This document shows positions 1-7,362 of a stretch of DNA of 14,814 bases, piece by piece (the stretch's first letter is position 1; each line of letters starts with the position of its first letter). This DNA is from Flavobacteriales bacterium UBA1958. GTDB taxonomy: Bacteria > Bacteroidota > Bacteroidia > Flavobacteriales_D > Sanyastnellaceae. Location: contig DDEI01000070.1 in assembly GCA_002336675.1 (NCBI GenBank), positions 1 to 14,814 of the forward strand, given 5' to 3'. Below the pieces are notes generated by a model, which was not told the DNA's origin, did not search any database, and saw only the letters and a list, made by a program, of their open reading frames with translations. A program made the translations under genes and the position numbers.

Positions 1-359
<359 letters not shown>

Positions 360-391
360 AACTCAAACTCTATCAATATATCTATGATTTT

Positions 392-499
<108 letters not shown>

Positions 500-502
500 T
501 TT

Positions 503-532
503 AAAAACCCCGATTTGTCGGGGTTTTTTTTT
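503..532 (+). terminator. Intrinsic terminator of the rRNA operon
   Basis: An 11-bp perfect stem, AAAAACCCCGA / TCGGGGTTTTT, closes a TTTG loop and is followed by a run of T. It starts within 6 bases of the 5S 3' end and separates the rRNA operon from der. Confidence 0.95.
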
Positions 533-555
533 ATCTAATATTTTATTTTAGTATT

Positions 556-1863
556 ATGAAGAAAATATTTGCGGTCGTAGGGAGACCAAATGTTGGTAAA
601 TCAACACTATTTAACCGATTAACGGAAAGTAGAGATGCCATAGTAGATGAGACTAGTGGAGTAACTCGAGATAGGAAATATGGGGACGTTAGTTGGGGAG
701 CTAAGGAATTTTCTGTTATTGATACGGGAGGGTTTATTAAAGATGGTAGTGATGTATTCGAGTCAAGAATAGTTGAACAAATTGAATTGGCTCTAGAGGA
801 ATGCGATGCGGTAATTTTCATACTAGATGCTGTTGTTGGAATAACAGATCTTGATGAGCAGTTTGCAAATATCTTACGAAAGCAGACAAAAGAACTAATT
901 ATTGTTGCTAATAAAATTGATACTTCTGATAAAGAATATTTATCAGCTGATATTTACTCTTTGGGATTTAAGTCAGAAGTATTTCCTGTGAGTGCAAACA
1001 ATGGTTATGGAACAGGAGAGTTATTAGATAAACTGGCGTCATTAATACCAAATGAGAGTATTGAAATAGATGATCAAATACCGAGAATAAGTGTAGTTGG
1101 TAAGCCTAACGTAGGAAAATCTTCTTTAATTAATGCTTTAACTGGTGAAGAAAGATTTATAGTTAGTGATGTTAGTGGAACCACTCGAGATTCCGCTGAT
1201 TTATTATATAATCAGTTTGGATATAATCTTCGCTTAGTAGATACTGCTGGATTAAGGAAGATGAAGAAAGTCAATGACGACCTTGAATTTTATAGTACAC
1301 TTCGGACAAGAAGGGCTATTGAGAATAGTGATATCTGTATTCTTCTTATTGACGCTGAAGAAGGCGTCACAAAACAAGATTTGGCAATTTTCTATGAGAT
1401 AATAGAGGCGAAGAAAGCTGTTGTAATAGGGGTTAATAAATGGGATAGATTAGAAAAATCTAATTCTTCTTACACCGAGGTTCAGCGGAAGATCATTGAA
1501 CAAATCAGACCTTTTACAGATGTGGATATCGAGTTTATCTCTGCTACGTCTAAGCAAAGAATACATAGGTTGTTAGATTTAGCTATAGAGGCAGGAGAAA
1601 ATAGAAAAAGAAAAATACCTACTTCAAAAGTTAATGATGTTCTTTTAGAGCAAATTGAGGCTTACCCTCCTCCAGCCTTAAAAGGAAAGTATGTGCGAAT
1701 AAAGTTTGTAAGACAATTACCAACGCATTCGCCAACTTTTGCATTTTACTGCAATCTCCCTCAGTATATTAAGGACCCGTACAAAAGGTATTTAGAGAAT
1801 AAAATTCGAGAATCATTTAAATTTACGGGTGTACCAATCTCTTTGTTTTTTAGAAAAAAGTAA
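556..1863 (+). CDS. der: Ribosome-assembly GTPase Der (EngA)
   Basis: Der is an essential GTPase that binds the 50S subunit during its maturation. The protein has two tandem GTPase domains and a C-terminal KH-like domain, in 435 residues (usual family length). Domain 1 has the P-loop GRPNVGKS (9-16), DTGG (56-59) and NKID (119-122). Domain 2 has GKPNVGKS (182-189), DTAG (229-232) and NKWD (294-297). The KH-like domain runs from about 353 to the end. The start ATG gives the family-typical N-terminus MKKIFAVVGRPNVGKS. A near-consensus -7 element TATTTTAG at 544-551 would place the transcript start about one base before the ATG; this is an inference from one imperfect match. The gene follows the rRNA terminator directly and has no evident downstream partner. 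Confidence 0.97.
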   Translation: MKKIFAVVGRPNVGKSTLFNRLTESRDAIVDETSGVTRDRKYGDVSWGAKEFSVIDTGGFIKDGSDVFESRIVEQIELALEECDAVIFILDAVVGITDLDEQFANILRKQTKELIIVANKIDTSDKEYLSADIYSLGFKSEVFPVSANNGYGTGELLDKLASLIPNESIEIDDQIPRISVVGKPNVGKSSLINALTGEERFIVSDVSGTTRDSADLLYNQFGYNLRLVDTAGLRKMKKVNDDLEFYSTLRTRRAIENSDICILLIDAEEGVTKQDLAIFYEIIEAKKAVVIGVNKWDRLEKSNSSYTEVQRKIIEQIRPFTDVDIEFISATSKQRIHRLLDLAIEAGENRKRKIPTSKVNDVLLEQIEAYPPPALKGKYVRIKFVRQLPTHSPTFAFYCNLPQYIKDPYKRYLENKIRESFKFTGVPISLFFRKK

Positions 1864-2068
1864 TAAGAAATTTGATCGAGTTGCTTATTATGGATTTCCA
1901 AGGGTATGGAATTTTCCGGTTATGGTTCAGGTGTAGTGCTTCAATCATAAATAGGGCCATAAGATTAGTTTTTTTTGTAAAAGCTTTTTCGTTTTGACAT
2001 AAGTTGGTTAGAGTATTTTTTTCATACTTTTTTAAAAAACTCTTTAGGCATATTGGATTCTTATGTTA
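1864..2068. other. Intergenic region between der and the metK promoter
   Basis: No convincing gene is present. The stretch contains short inverted repeats: TAATAAG/CTTATTA just after the der stop, and TTATGG (1920-1925) / CCATAA (1957-1962), the latter followed after 6 bases by a run of eight T (1969-1976). This last arrangement could be a weak der terminator, but the 31-base loop makes it poor. A second T-rich, self-complementary stretch at about 2009-2043 (GAGT...ACTC with T-runs and an A-run) might also slow or stop transcription. Confidence 0.4.
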
Positions 2069-2076
2069 TACATTTG
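2069..2076 (+). promoter_or_regulatory. Predicted metK promoter (-7 element TACATTTG)
   Basis: An exact match to the Bacteroidota -7 consensus TAnnTTTG. If the G lies at about -4, transcription begins near 2080, about 7 bases before the first stem of the SAM-II aptamer. No good -33 TTG is found at the usual 17-23 base spacing (TTTAG at 2043-2047 is the nearest candidate). The agreement between promoter position and aptamer start is the main support. Confidence 0.65.
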
Positions 2077-2086
2077 CGTGTTGTAC

Positions 2087-2132
2087 GGTGGAAAGATTTA
2101 GCCAAATTGCAACCACTTGAAAAAATGCTAAA
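2087..2132 (+). ncRNA. SAM-II-type riboswitch aptamer upstream of metK
   Basis: An S-adenosylmethionine-sensing leader RNA. The P1 stem pairs GGTGG (2087-2091) with CCACT (2113-2117), one pair being G-U. The loop carries the conserved GATTTA (2095-2100) and ATTGCAA (2106-2112). These are followed by TTGAAAAAATG and then GCTAAA (2127-2132). TTTAGC (2097-2102) is perfectly complementary to GCTAAA, forming the H-type pseudoknot that defines SAM-II. These blocks match the order and spacing of the crystallised SAM-II RNA from a marine metX leader, as I remember that sequence. Placement ahead of SAM synthetase fits feedback repression by SAM. SAM-II is best known from alphaproteobacteria ahead of metA, metX and metC; metK is the less usual target. 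Confidence 0.88.
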
Positions 2133-2165
2133 AATGCGCTTAGGAGTTGGCTAAACCTGAGCATT
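2133..2165 (+). promoter_or_regulatory. Putative riboswitch expression platform hairpin
   Basis: A hairpin GCTTAGG (2138-2144) / CCTGAGC (2156-2162), 7 bp with one G-U, can be extended by AAT/ATT past a 2-base bulge. Its 11-base loop holds TTGGCTAAA (2147-2155). That loop is the perfect 9-base complement of TTTAGCCAA (2097-2105) in the aptamer, so it competes with the SAM-II pseudoknot strand. No T-run follows, so this is not a terminator. Control of translation at the ATG 24 bases downstream is more likely. The function is inferred. Confidence 0.5.
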
Positions 2166-2188
2166 ATTCTAATAATAAAATATAATTT

Positions 2189-3442
2189 ATGCCATATTTT
2201 TTTACATCTGAATCGGTGTCTGAAGGACACCCGGATAAAGTAGCTGATCAAATTTCTGATGCACTTATAGATAACTTTCTTGCTTTTGACCCGGACTCTA
2301 AGGTAGCATGTGAGACTCTCGTAACTACTGGGCAAGTAATCCTAGCTGGAGAGGTTAAATCAAGGACATACGTGGATGTTCAGAGAGTGGCGAGAGAAGT
2401 AATCAATAATATAGGTTACACTAAGAGTGAATACATGTTTGATGGAAATTCTTGTGGTGTTTTGTCTGCTATTCATGAACAATCTCCTGATATCAATCAG
2501 GGAGTAGAAAGAGAGAATAAGGAGGATCAGGGTGCTGGAGACCAAGGAATGATGTTCGGTTATGCAACTAATGAAACTGAAACTTATATGCCATTGGCAC
2601 TTACACTTTCTCATATGATTTTGGAAGAGTTAGCTTACTTAAGAAGGGAGAAAAAAGACATACCGTATTTAAGGCCAGATTCTAAAAGTCAGGTTACCAT
2701 TAAGTATGATGACAATAATAAACCTGTTGCTATAGCTGCGATAGTAGTCTCTACACAGCATGATGATTTTGGTAGGTCTAGCGATATGCTTGAACAGATA
2801 AAGAAGGATATCATAGAGATTTTAATACCTAGAGTTAAGAAGAGGCTTCCCAAGAATTTACAGAATTTATTTACTGACGAGATAACGTATCATATAAATC
2901 CTACTGGGATTTTCGTTATAGGTGGGCCACATGGAGACACCGGTCTAACAGGTCGCAAAATTATAGTGGATACCTACGGAGGAAAAGGAGCTCACGGAGG
3001 AGGGGCATTCTCTGGTAAAGACCCGAGTAAAGTGGATAGGTCAGCGGCTTATGCTACACGTCATATAGCGAAAAACGCTGTAGCATCTGGGTTGTGTGAT
3101 GAGATTTTAGTGCAGGTCGCTTATGCTATAGGTTTAGCACAACCGATGGGATTATATGTAGATACTTATGGAACTTCTAAATTAGATTTAACTGATGGAG
3201 AAGTCGCTGAAAAATTGCTGGCTTTATTCGATATGAGGCCTTACGCTGTAGAACAGAGATTTAAACTTAGAACTCCTATTTATTTAGAAACTGCTGCGTA
3301 TGGTCATATGGGTAGAGAGCCAAAAGAAGTGACTAAGACATTTACTGATGGTTCAGGAAAGATTAAAAAATTAAAAGTGAAGCTATTCCCTTGGGAAGAG
3401 CTCGATTATGTGAATAAAATCAAAAAGGAGTTTTCTCTTTAG
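2189..3442 (+). CDS. metK: S-adenosylmethionine synthetase (methionine adenosyltransferase)
   Basis: MetK makes SAM from methionine and ATP, releasing phosphate and pyrophosphate. Its 417 residues form the three-repeat MetK fold. Visible signatures are GHPDK (13-17) at the ATP site, GAGDQGMMFGYA (115-126), and the glycine-rich P-loop-like segment GGGAFSGKDPSKVDRSAAY (about 270-288). At 417 residues it is longer than the roughly 385 of E. coli MetK; the excess appears to lie mainly in a central insertion (about 150-230), a length common in Bacteroidota. The ATG at 2189 gives the family-typical start MPYFFTSESVSEGHPDK. It is expressed as a single gene from its own promoter and SAM-II leader, so its product should repress it. 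A terminator follows the stop. Confidence 0.98.
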   Translation: MPYFFTSESVSEGHPDKVADQISDALIDNFLAFDPDSKVACETLVTTGQVILAGEVKSRTYVDVQRVAREVINNIGYTKSEYMFDGNSCGVLSAIHEQSPDINQGVERENKEDQGAGDQGMMFGYATNETETYMPLALTLSHMILEELAYLRREKKDIPYLRPDSKSQVTIKYDDNNKPVAIAAIVVSTQHDDFGRSSDMLEQIKKDIIEILIPRVKKRLPKNLQNLFTDEITYHINPTGIFVIGGPHGDTGLTGRKIIVDTYGGKGAHGGGAFSGKDPSKVDRSAAYATRHIAKNAVASGLCDEILVQVAYAIGLAQPMGLYVDTYGTSKLDLTDGEVAEKLLALFDMRPYAVEQRFKLRTPIYLETAAYGHMGREPKEVTKTFTDGSGKIKKLKVKLFPWEELDYVNKIKKEFSL

Positions 3443-3464
3443 AATTTACTATGCTTACAATTTT

Positions 3465-3499
3465 AAAAGCTACCTCTTCTAATAGGGATAGCTTTTTTT
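3465..3499 (+). terminator. Intrinsic terminator after metK
   Basis: The stem pairs AAAAGCTA with TAGCTTTT and continues CCT/GGG past one bulged A, closing a short A/T-rich loop. A run of seven T ends the element. It lies 23 bases after the metK stop. Confidence 0.85.
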
Positions 3500-4031
3500 G
3501 TGAAATATATTTCAGTAATACCGAGACTATTATTGATTATTAGCGTTTTTCTGTTAAACTTAAGAAGCTGCAATTTAATTTAGAAGTTAGAAAATTTACT
3601 TTCTGTGTTGTTGGGATTAGTGGCTAACATTAATTTTCCGAAGTCCATTGAGTTTACTCTGAAAATTGATATGTAAACCTTGTCAAATCATCTTATAAGA
3701 GAGCTTTTGGAGTGTCAAAATGTGCTCTAGCAAAATGAGGCGGATTACTAAGTCTACTTGTCAAGATTATTAGCTAGTCCGTTGAGTTACCGGGAAAAGA
3801 AATGTGAAAGGTTTATTTGTAAGCAAGGAAATAGTTTTTGAATAATCAAGAAGTGACTTAGATTCCCTCGGAATAGGAGAAGTGTCGAGATTAATCACGC
3901 GAACGCAAGGTATAGGGTTGTGTTCGTTTCCTGGTTAAGTTGTGTTAAGGTATTAACAATTGTTCAAAACTTGTACTTAAAACTTTTTCATGAAATTTTA
4001 GCGTTAAGTTCAGGTGAGTCCTTCATAAAAT
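3500..4031. other. Gene-free stretch upstream of dnaB with several hairpins
   Basis: No open frame longer than about 25 codons is credible on either strand. Small structures are visible. AGAGCTTTTG (3700-3709) pairs with CAAAA plus GCTCT (3716-3728) around a 3-base bulge. ATTCC (3862-3866) pairs with GGAAT (3870-3874). CGAACGCAA (3900-3908) pairs with TTGTGTTCG (3918-3926) with one G-U. AACAATTGTT (3955-3964) is a perfect palindrome. I do not recognise RNase P RNA, tmRNA, SRP RNA or 6S RNA here. The stretch could hold an unrecognised small RNA, operator sites for dnaB, or a fully decayed gene. Confidence 0.5.
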
Positions 4032-4039
4032 TACCTTTG
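4032..4039 (+). promoter_or_regulatory. Predicted dnaB promoter (-7 element TACCTTTG)
   Basis: An exact TAnnTTTG match ending 5 bases before the dnaB ATG. It is part of the 14-mer TAAAATTACCTTTG (4026-4039), which recurs identically ahead of tgt. With the G at about -4, transcription would start near 4043 and leave a leader of about 2 bases. No clear TTG -33 element is seen at 17-23 bases. Confidence 0.6.
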
Positions 4040-4044
4040 AAGTA

Positions 4045-5610
4045 ATGAATGAGTCAGAAACAAAATCAGGTGGGTTTCAACGAAAAAAGATGAATCAAGG
4101 TGGTGGATTAAATCCTTTAGACGTTGGGAAAATCCCGCCACAGGCCGTTGAGTTAGAGGGTGCTGTAATAGGCGCTATGATGCTGGAGAAAGAAGCTGTA
4201 AATGCAGTGATTGAGATTTTAAAGCCTGAAAGCTTTTATAAAGACGTTCATCAGAAGATTTACTTCGCTATGCGAGACCTATTTTCTCGAAGTGAGCCGA
4301 TAGATATCCTTACCGTTATTCAAGCTTTAAAAAAGACTGGTGACCTGGAGTTCGTTGGTGGCGCATATTATATTTCTCAACTTACTGACCGAGTAGCTTC
4401 CACTGCAAATGTGGAAACACATGCGAGAATAATAGCTCAGAAGTTTATTCAAAGGGAGCTCATTCGAATCAGTAATGAGATTATCAAGGATGCTTTTGAA
4501 GAATCTACAGATGTCTTTGATCTATTAGATAAGGCAGAACACAGCCTTTTCCAAGTCGCTGAGGGAAATATTAAAAAGAACTACGCTAAAATGAGCGGCA
4601 TAGTCAAAGAAGCTTTAGACGGAATAGAAGCAGCTATGAAAAATAAGGATGGGGTCTCAGGGGTTCCTTCTGGATTTACTAAATTGGACAGAGTGACTGG
4701 AGGTTGGCAGCGCTCAGATATGATTGTATTAGCCGCCAGACCAGGTATGGGTAAGACAGCATTTGCGTTAAGTATGGCTAGGAATATGGCTGTGGATTAT
4801 AAAGTTCCAGTTGCTGTGTTTTCATTAGAGATGTCTGCGGTGCAATTGGTTAATAGACTTATTTCAGGTGAGTCAGAAATTGAAGGCACTAAGTTAAGAA
4901 GAGGTTCTTTAGATGACCATGAATATCATAAAATGCATGAGCGAATCACTAAATTAGCAGAAGCTCCTATTTTTATAGATGATACCCCAGGTCTATCAGT
5001 ATTCGATTTACGCGCTAAGTGCAGAAGATTGAAAGCGCAGCATGGTATAGGTATGATAGTAATTGATTACCTCCAATTGATGACTGCGGGCGGTAATAGT
5101 AATAATGGAAATAGAGAACAAGAAATAAGTACAATTTCTAGATCTATAAAAGGCTTGGCCAAGGAGTTAGACATTCCTATTATAGCATTGTCTCAGCTAT
5201 CCAGAGCTGTAGAGAGTAGAGGAGGTGATAAGAAGCCAATGCTTTCGGATTTGAGAGAATCAGGAGCTATCGAGCAGGATGCAGATATTGTATCATTTAT
5301 ATACAGGCCTGAATATTACGGATTGGATGTCGACGAACAAGGGAACTCTTTAAAGGGAGTGGGAGAAATTATTATAGCTAAGCATAGAAACGGATCTTTA
5401 GACACTGTTCAACTTAGATTTAAAGGACAATATGCCAAGTTTGTTAATTTGGATGCTTTCGAGTCAGATGATACTTTTAGTAGTTTAGGTCCAAATGTTG
5501 GTTTTGCAGACGGAATGAATACAATTACAGTAGGTTCTAAAATGAACGACATGCCTGCTGATGATAAATCAGCCTCAGGAGAAGTTAGTTCAGATGATCC
5601 ACCATGGTAA
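4045..5610 (+). CDS. dnaB: Replicative DNA helicase DnaB
   Basis: The hexameric helicase that unwinds DNA at the replication fork and is recruited through DnaC/DnaA-type loaders and primase. Its 521 residues show an N-terminal domain beginning PPQAVELEGAVIGAMM (31-46), a linker helix, and a RecA-type ATPase domain from about 205. The ATPase domain has Walker A ARPGMGKT (231-238), FSLEMS (259-264), Walker B IVIDYLQL (338-345), SQLSRAVE (383-390) and DLRESG (402-407). The C-terminus is an acidic, low-complexity tail. No intein is present. The N-terminus before residue 28 is a variable basic/polar extension. The first ATG (4045) sits directly behind a -7 element, predicting a leaderless mRNA; M16 is a less likely alternative start. 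Confidence 0.97.
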   Translation: MNESETKSGGFQRKKMNQGGGLNPLDVGKIPPQAVELEGAVIGAMMLEKEAVNAVIEILKPESFYKDVHQKIYFAMRDLFSRSEPIDILTVIQALKKTGDLEFVGGAYYISQLTDRVASTANVETHARIIAQKFIQRELIRISNEIIKDAFEESTDVFDLLDKAEHSLFQVAEGNIKKNYAKMSGIVKEALDGIEAAMKNKDGVSGVPSGFTKLDRVTGGWQRSDMIVLAARPGMGKTAFALSMARNMAVDYKVPVAVFSLEMSAVQLVNRLISGESEIEGTKLRRGSLDDHEYHKMHERITKLAEAPIFIDDTPGLSVFDLRAKCRRLKAQHGIGMIVIDYLQLMTAGGNSNNGNREQEISTISRSIKGLAKELDIPIIALSQLSRAVESRGGDKKPMLSDLRESGAIEQDADIVSFIYRPEYYGLDVDEQGNSLKGVGEIIIAKHRNGSLDTVQLRFKGQYAKFVNLDAFESDDTFSSLGPNVGFADGMNTITVGSKMNDMPADDKSASGEVSSDDPPW

Positions 5611-5667
5611 TTGATATTTGACGAATTCTTTAAACAAAATTGGGAGTAGTAATTGCTCCTGGCAGCT

Positions 5668-5675
5668 TAAATTTG
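5668..5675 (+). promoter_or_regulatory. Predicted promoter of the secreted GAT-like gene (TAAATTTG)
   Basis: An exact TAnnTTTG match ending 3 bases before ATG 5679. If the G is at -4, the first transcribed base would be the A of that ATG, giving a truly leaderless mRNA. A TTG at 5640-5642 is 25 bases upstream, slightly beyond the usual -33 spacing, so this promoter is less sure than the others. Confidence 0.5.
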
Positions 5676-5678
5676 AAT

Positions 5679-6944
5679 ATGGGTTTAAAACAAATGTTAC
5701 CTTTAGTTGTATTGGCTCTATTGTCTTTTCAGGTATCTGCGAGTAAAATACTTATCCAGATGGATGATACTCAAGCGAATCATATTAAGGCATATGGAAT
5801 AGCTTTTTGGGTGTTGCAAAATGATATAGAATTGGAATGGCTATTGAACTATCGTGGAGGTAGTTTCATGGTAGCTAATTTTCCAGATATTACTAAGGAG
5901 TGTAATGTCAGAGGTGTAAGTTATCAGGTTATAGCTGATATCCAAGCGCAAAATATTTATAACGAGATAGCTGACCCTGAGGTGAATATGGAGCGAGTGA
6001 AACTTCAAGTGGCACCTAAGTTAGCGGTATACTCCCCTAAGAATAAGCTTCCGTGGGATGATGCGGTGACACTTGTCTTGACCTATGCTGAAATTCCTTA
6101 CACGGTTATTTATGATGAGGAGATCGGGAATTTAGAACTGCCTAAGTACGATTGGCTCCACTTACATCACGAAGATTTTACTGGACAGTACGGGAAGTTT
6201 TTTAGAAGTTTCAAATCTGCTGCATGGTATCAAGAGCAAGTTCGATTTCAGGAAGAAATGTCTTCTAGGCTGGGGTTTTCTAAAGTAAGTGAGATGAAAG
6301 GAGCTGTAGTAGAAGAAATAAATAATTTTGTGCTGGGAGGAGGGTTTTTATTTACGATGTGTTCGGGAACTGATTCTTTCGATATTGCTTTAGCCGCCGC
6401 ACAAATAGATATATGTGCGGAAATGTATGATGGAGATCCAGCAGACCCAGCAGCTCAGGCTAAATTAGATTTTAATCGAACGTTAGCATTTAAAAACTTC
6501 GTGCTAGAGAGTAATCCCTTAGAATATGAATTTAGTTCCATAGACGGAACTACAGACCATACTAAAGCTGGACAGAAAAATGATTTCTTTACTCTTTTTG
6601 ACTTTAGCGCTAAGTGGGACGTTGTCCCGACCATACTTAATCAAAATCATGAAAAGGTAATTAAGGGATTTATGGGACAAACAACTTCATTTAGAACTAA
6701 ATATTTAAAGCCCTCGGTTACTATACTAGGTGAGTCAGGAAATATTAATACCACCAAATATATTCATGGTACTTTAGGTCAGGGGCAGTGGACTTTTTAT
6801 GGCGGTCATGACCCAGAAGATTACCGTCATTTGGTAGGTGACCCTCCCACAGATTTAAATCTATTTCCTAATTCACCTGGGTACAGATTAATATTAAATA
6901 ACATTTTGTTTCCCGCTGCTAAAAAAAAGAAGCAGAAAACTTAA
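5679..6944 (+). CDS. Secreted glutamine-amidotransferase-like protein (often labelled 'asparagine synthetase B')
   Basis: A 421-residue protein of a Bacteroidota family that databases usually name 'asparagine synthetase B'. I see neither an N-terminal Cys glutaminase domain nor an asparagine-synthase ATP-binding motif, so that name is doubtful. Residues 1-21 look like a signal peptide (MGLKQ, then a leucine/valine-rich core, then VSA|SK), placing it in the periplasm. Conserved-looking blocks are LNYRGGSF (57-64), GGGFLFTMCSGTDSFD (220-235) and YGGHDPED (374-381). The first Cys block resembles the nucleophile elbow of class I glutamine amidotransferases (Cys228), and His377 with Glu380 could complete the triad; this is inference. 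A TTG at 5640 would extend the frame but removes the typical signal-peptide start, so ATG 5679 is preferred. The next gene follows after 7 bases. Confidence 0.8.
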   Translation: MGLKQMLPLVVLALLSFQVSASKILIQMDDTQANHIKAYGIAFWVLQNDIELEWLLNYRGGSFMVANFPDITKECNVRGVSYQVIADIQAQNIYNEIADPEVNMERVKLQVAPKLAVYSPKNKLPWDDAVTLVLTYAEIPYTVIYDEEIGNLELPKYDWLHLHHEDFTGQYGKFFRSFKSAAWYQEQVRFQEEMSSRLGFSKVSEMKGAVVEEINNFVLGGGFLFTMCSGTDSFDIALAAAQIDICAEMYDGDPADPAAQAKLDFNRTLAFKNFVLESNPLEYEFSSIDGTTDHTKAGQKNDFFTLFDFSAKWDVVPTILNQNHEKVIKGFMGQTTSFRTKYLKPSVTILGESGNINTTKYIHGTLGQGQWTFYGGHDPEDYRHLVGDPPTDLNLFPNSPGYRLILNNILFPAAKKKKQKT

Positions 6945-6951
6945 GAAAAAG

Positions 6952-7362
6952 ATGAATTCTTATTCTTCGAAAATACTGTTAGCTTGGGGTGAGGCGATTA
7001 GCGGAAATACTAAGCTTAGAGACTGGTTAATGAAAAATGGATTTCCTGAACTAGGGTTATTTTGTTTCGCTCTTAGAAATAAAGATGACGCCAGAAAATG
7101 GCTTTTAGAAAATGGCCATTCTCAGTTAATGGCATTAATAAATGGAGCAGAGGGAAATATGAATGCAGTAGCATGGTTAATGAAAAATAATTATGAACTG
7201 CTAGGCCAAATGGCTATGGCTGCAGACAATGATGAAGAGGCTATGAGGTGGATTCATTTAAATACGTCTAAAGAAATATTTTTAATCGCTCAAAAGATTC
7301 AATTTGTAAAGAACAGGATAGATGCGGACAACCAAGATGCGCATCGATTTAGCAAAGATTAG
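6952..7362 (+). CDS. Small protein of four 25-residue tryptophan repeats, unknown function
   Basis: An unrecognised 136-residue protein with no signal peptide or membrane segment, so presumably cytoplasmic. Residues 18-117 are four tandem units of exactly 25 residues, with tryptophan at 25, 50, 75 and 100. The shared pattern is N-x-x-(A/L)-x-x-W-(L/I)-x-x-N-(G/N)-x-x-x-(L/I), as in DWLMKNGFPEL, KWLLENGHSQL, AWLMKNNYELL and RWIHLNTSKEI. Two short helices per unit would build a small alpha solenoid, a shape commonly used for protein binding. The ATG is 7 bases after the stop of the secreted GAT-like gene, behind AAAAAG, so the two are probably co-transcribed; any functional link is untested. 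The TAG stop is nested with the stop of the opposite-strand gene. Confidence 0.75.
   Translation: MNSYSSKILLAWGEAISGNTKLRDWLMKNGFPELGLFCFALRNKDDARKWLLENGHSQLMALINGAEGNMNAVAWLMKNNYELLGQMAMAADNDEEAMRWIHLNTSKEIFLIAQKIQFVKNRIDADNQDAHRFSKD
7003..7302 (+). repeat. Four in-frame 75-bp coding repeats (25 residues each)
   Basis: Units lie at 7003-7077, 7078-7152, 7153-7227 and 7228-7302. Protein-level similarity is stronger than DNA similarity, but units 1 and 3 share an identical 15-mer TGGTTAATGAAAAAT at 7024-7038 and 7174-7188, exactly 150 bp (two units) apart. This may be a trace of duplication of a two-unit block. Confidence 0.7.

Noticed and set aside
1919..1976. Intrinsic terminator for der (TTATGG/CCATAA followed by eight T)
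   Set aside because: The stem is only 6 bp with a 31-base loop and sits 6 bases from the T-run, so it is too weak to call as a terminator.
2066..2614. Open frames on the minus strand across the metK leader and 5' coding region
   Set aside because: They lie opposite the riboswitch and the conserved metK frame, and the translations look like antisense shadows with no recognisable domain.
5640..5678. Upstream TTG start adding 13 residues to the secreted GAT-like protein
   Set aside because: The extension lies upstream of the predicted transcript start and would put a non-typical stretch before the signal peptide. ATG 5679 gives a normal n-region and hydrophobic core.
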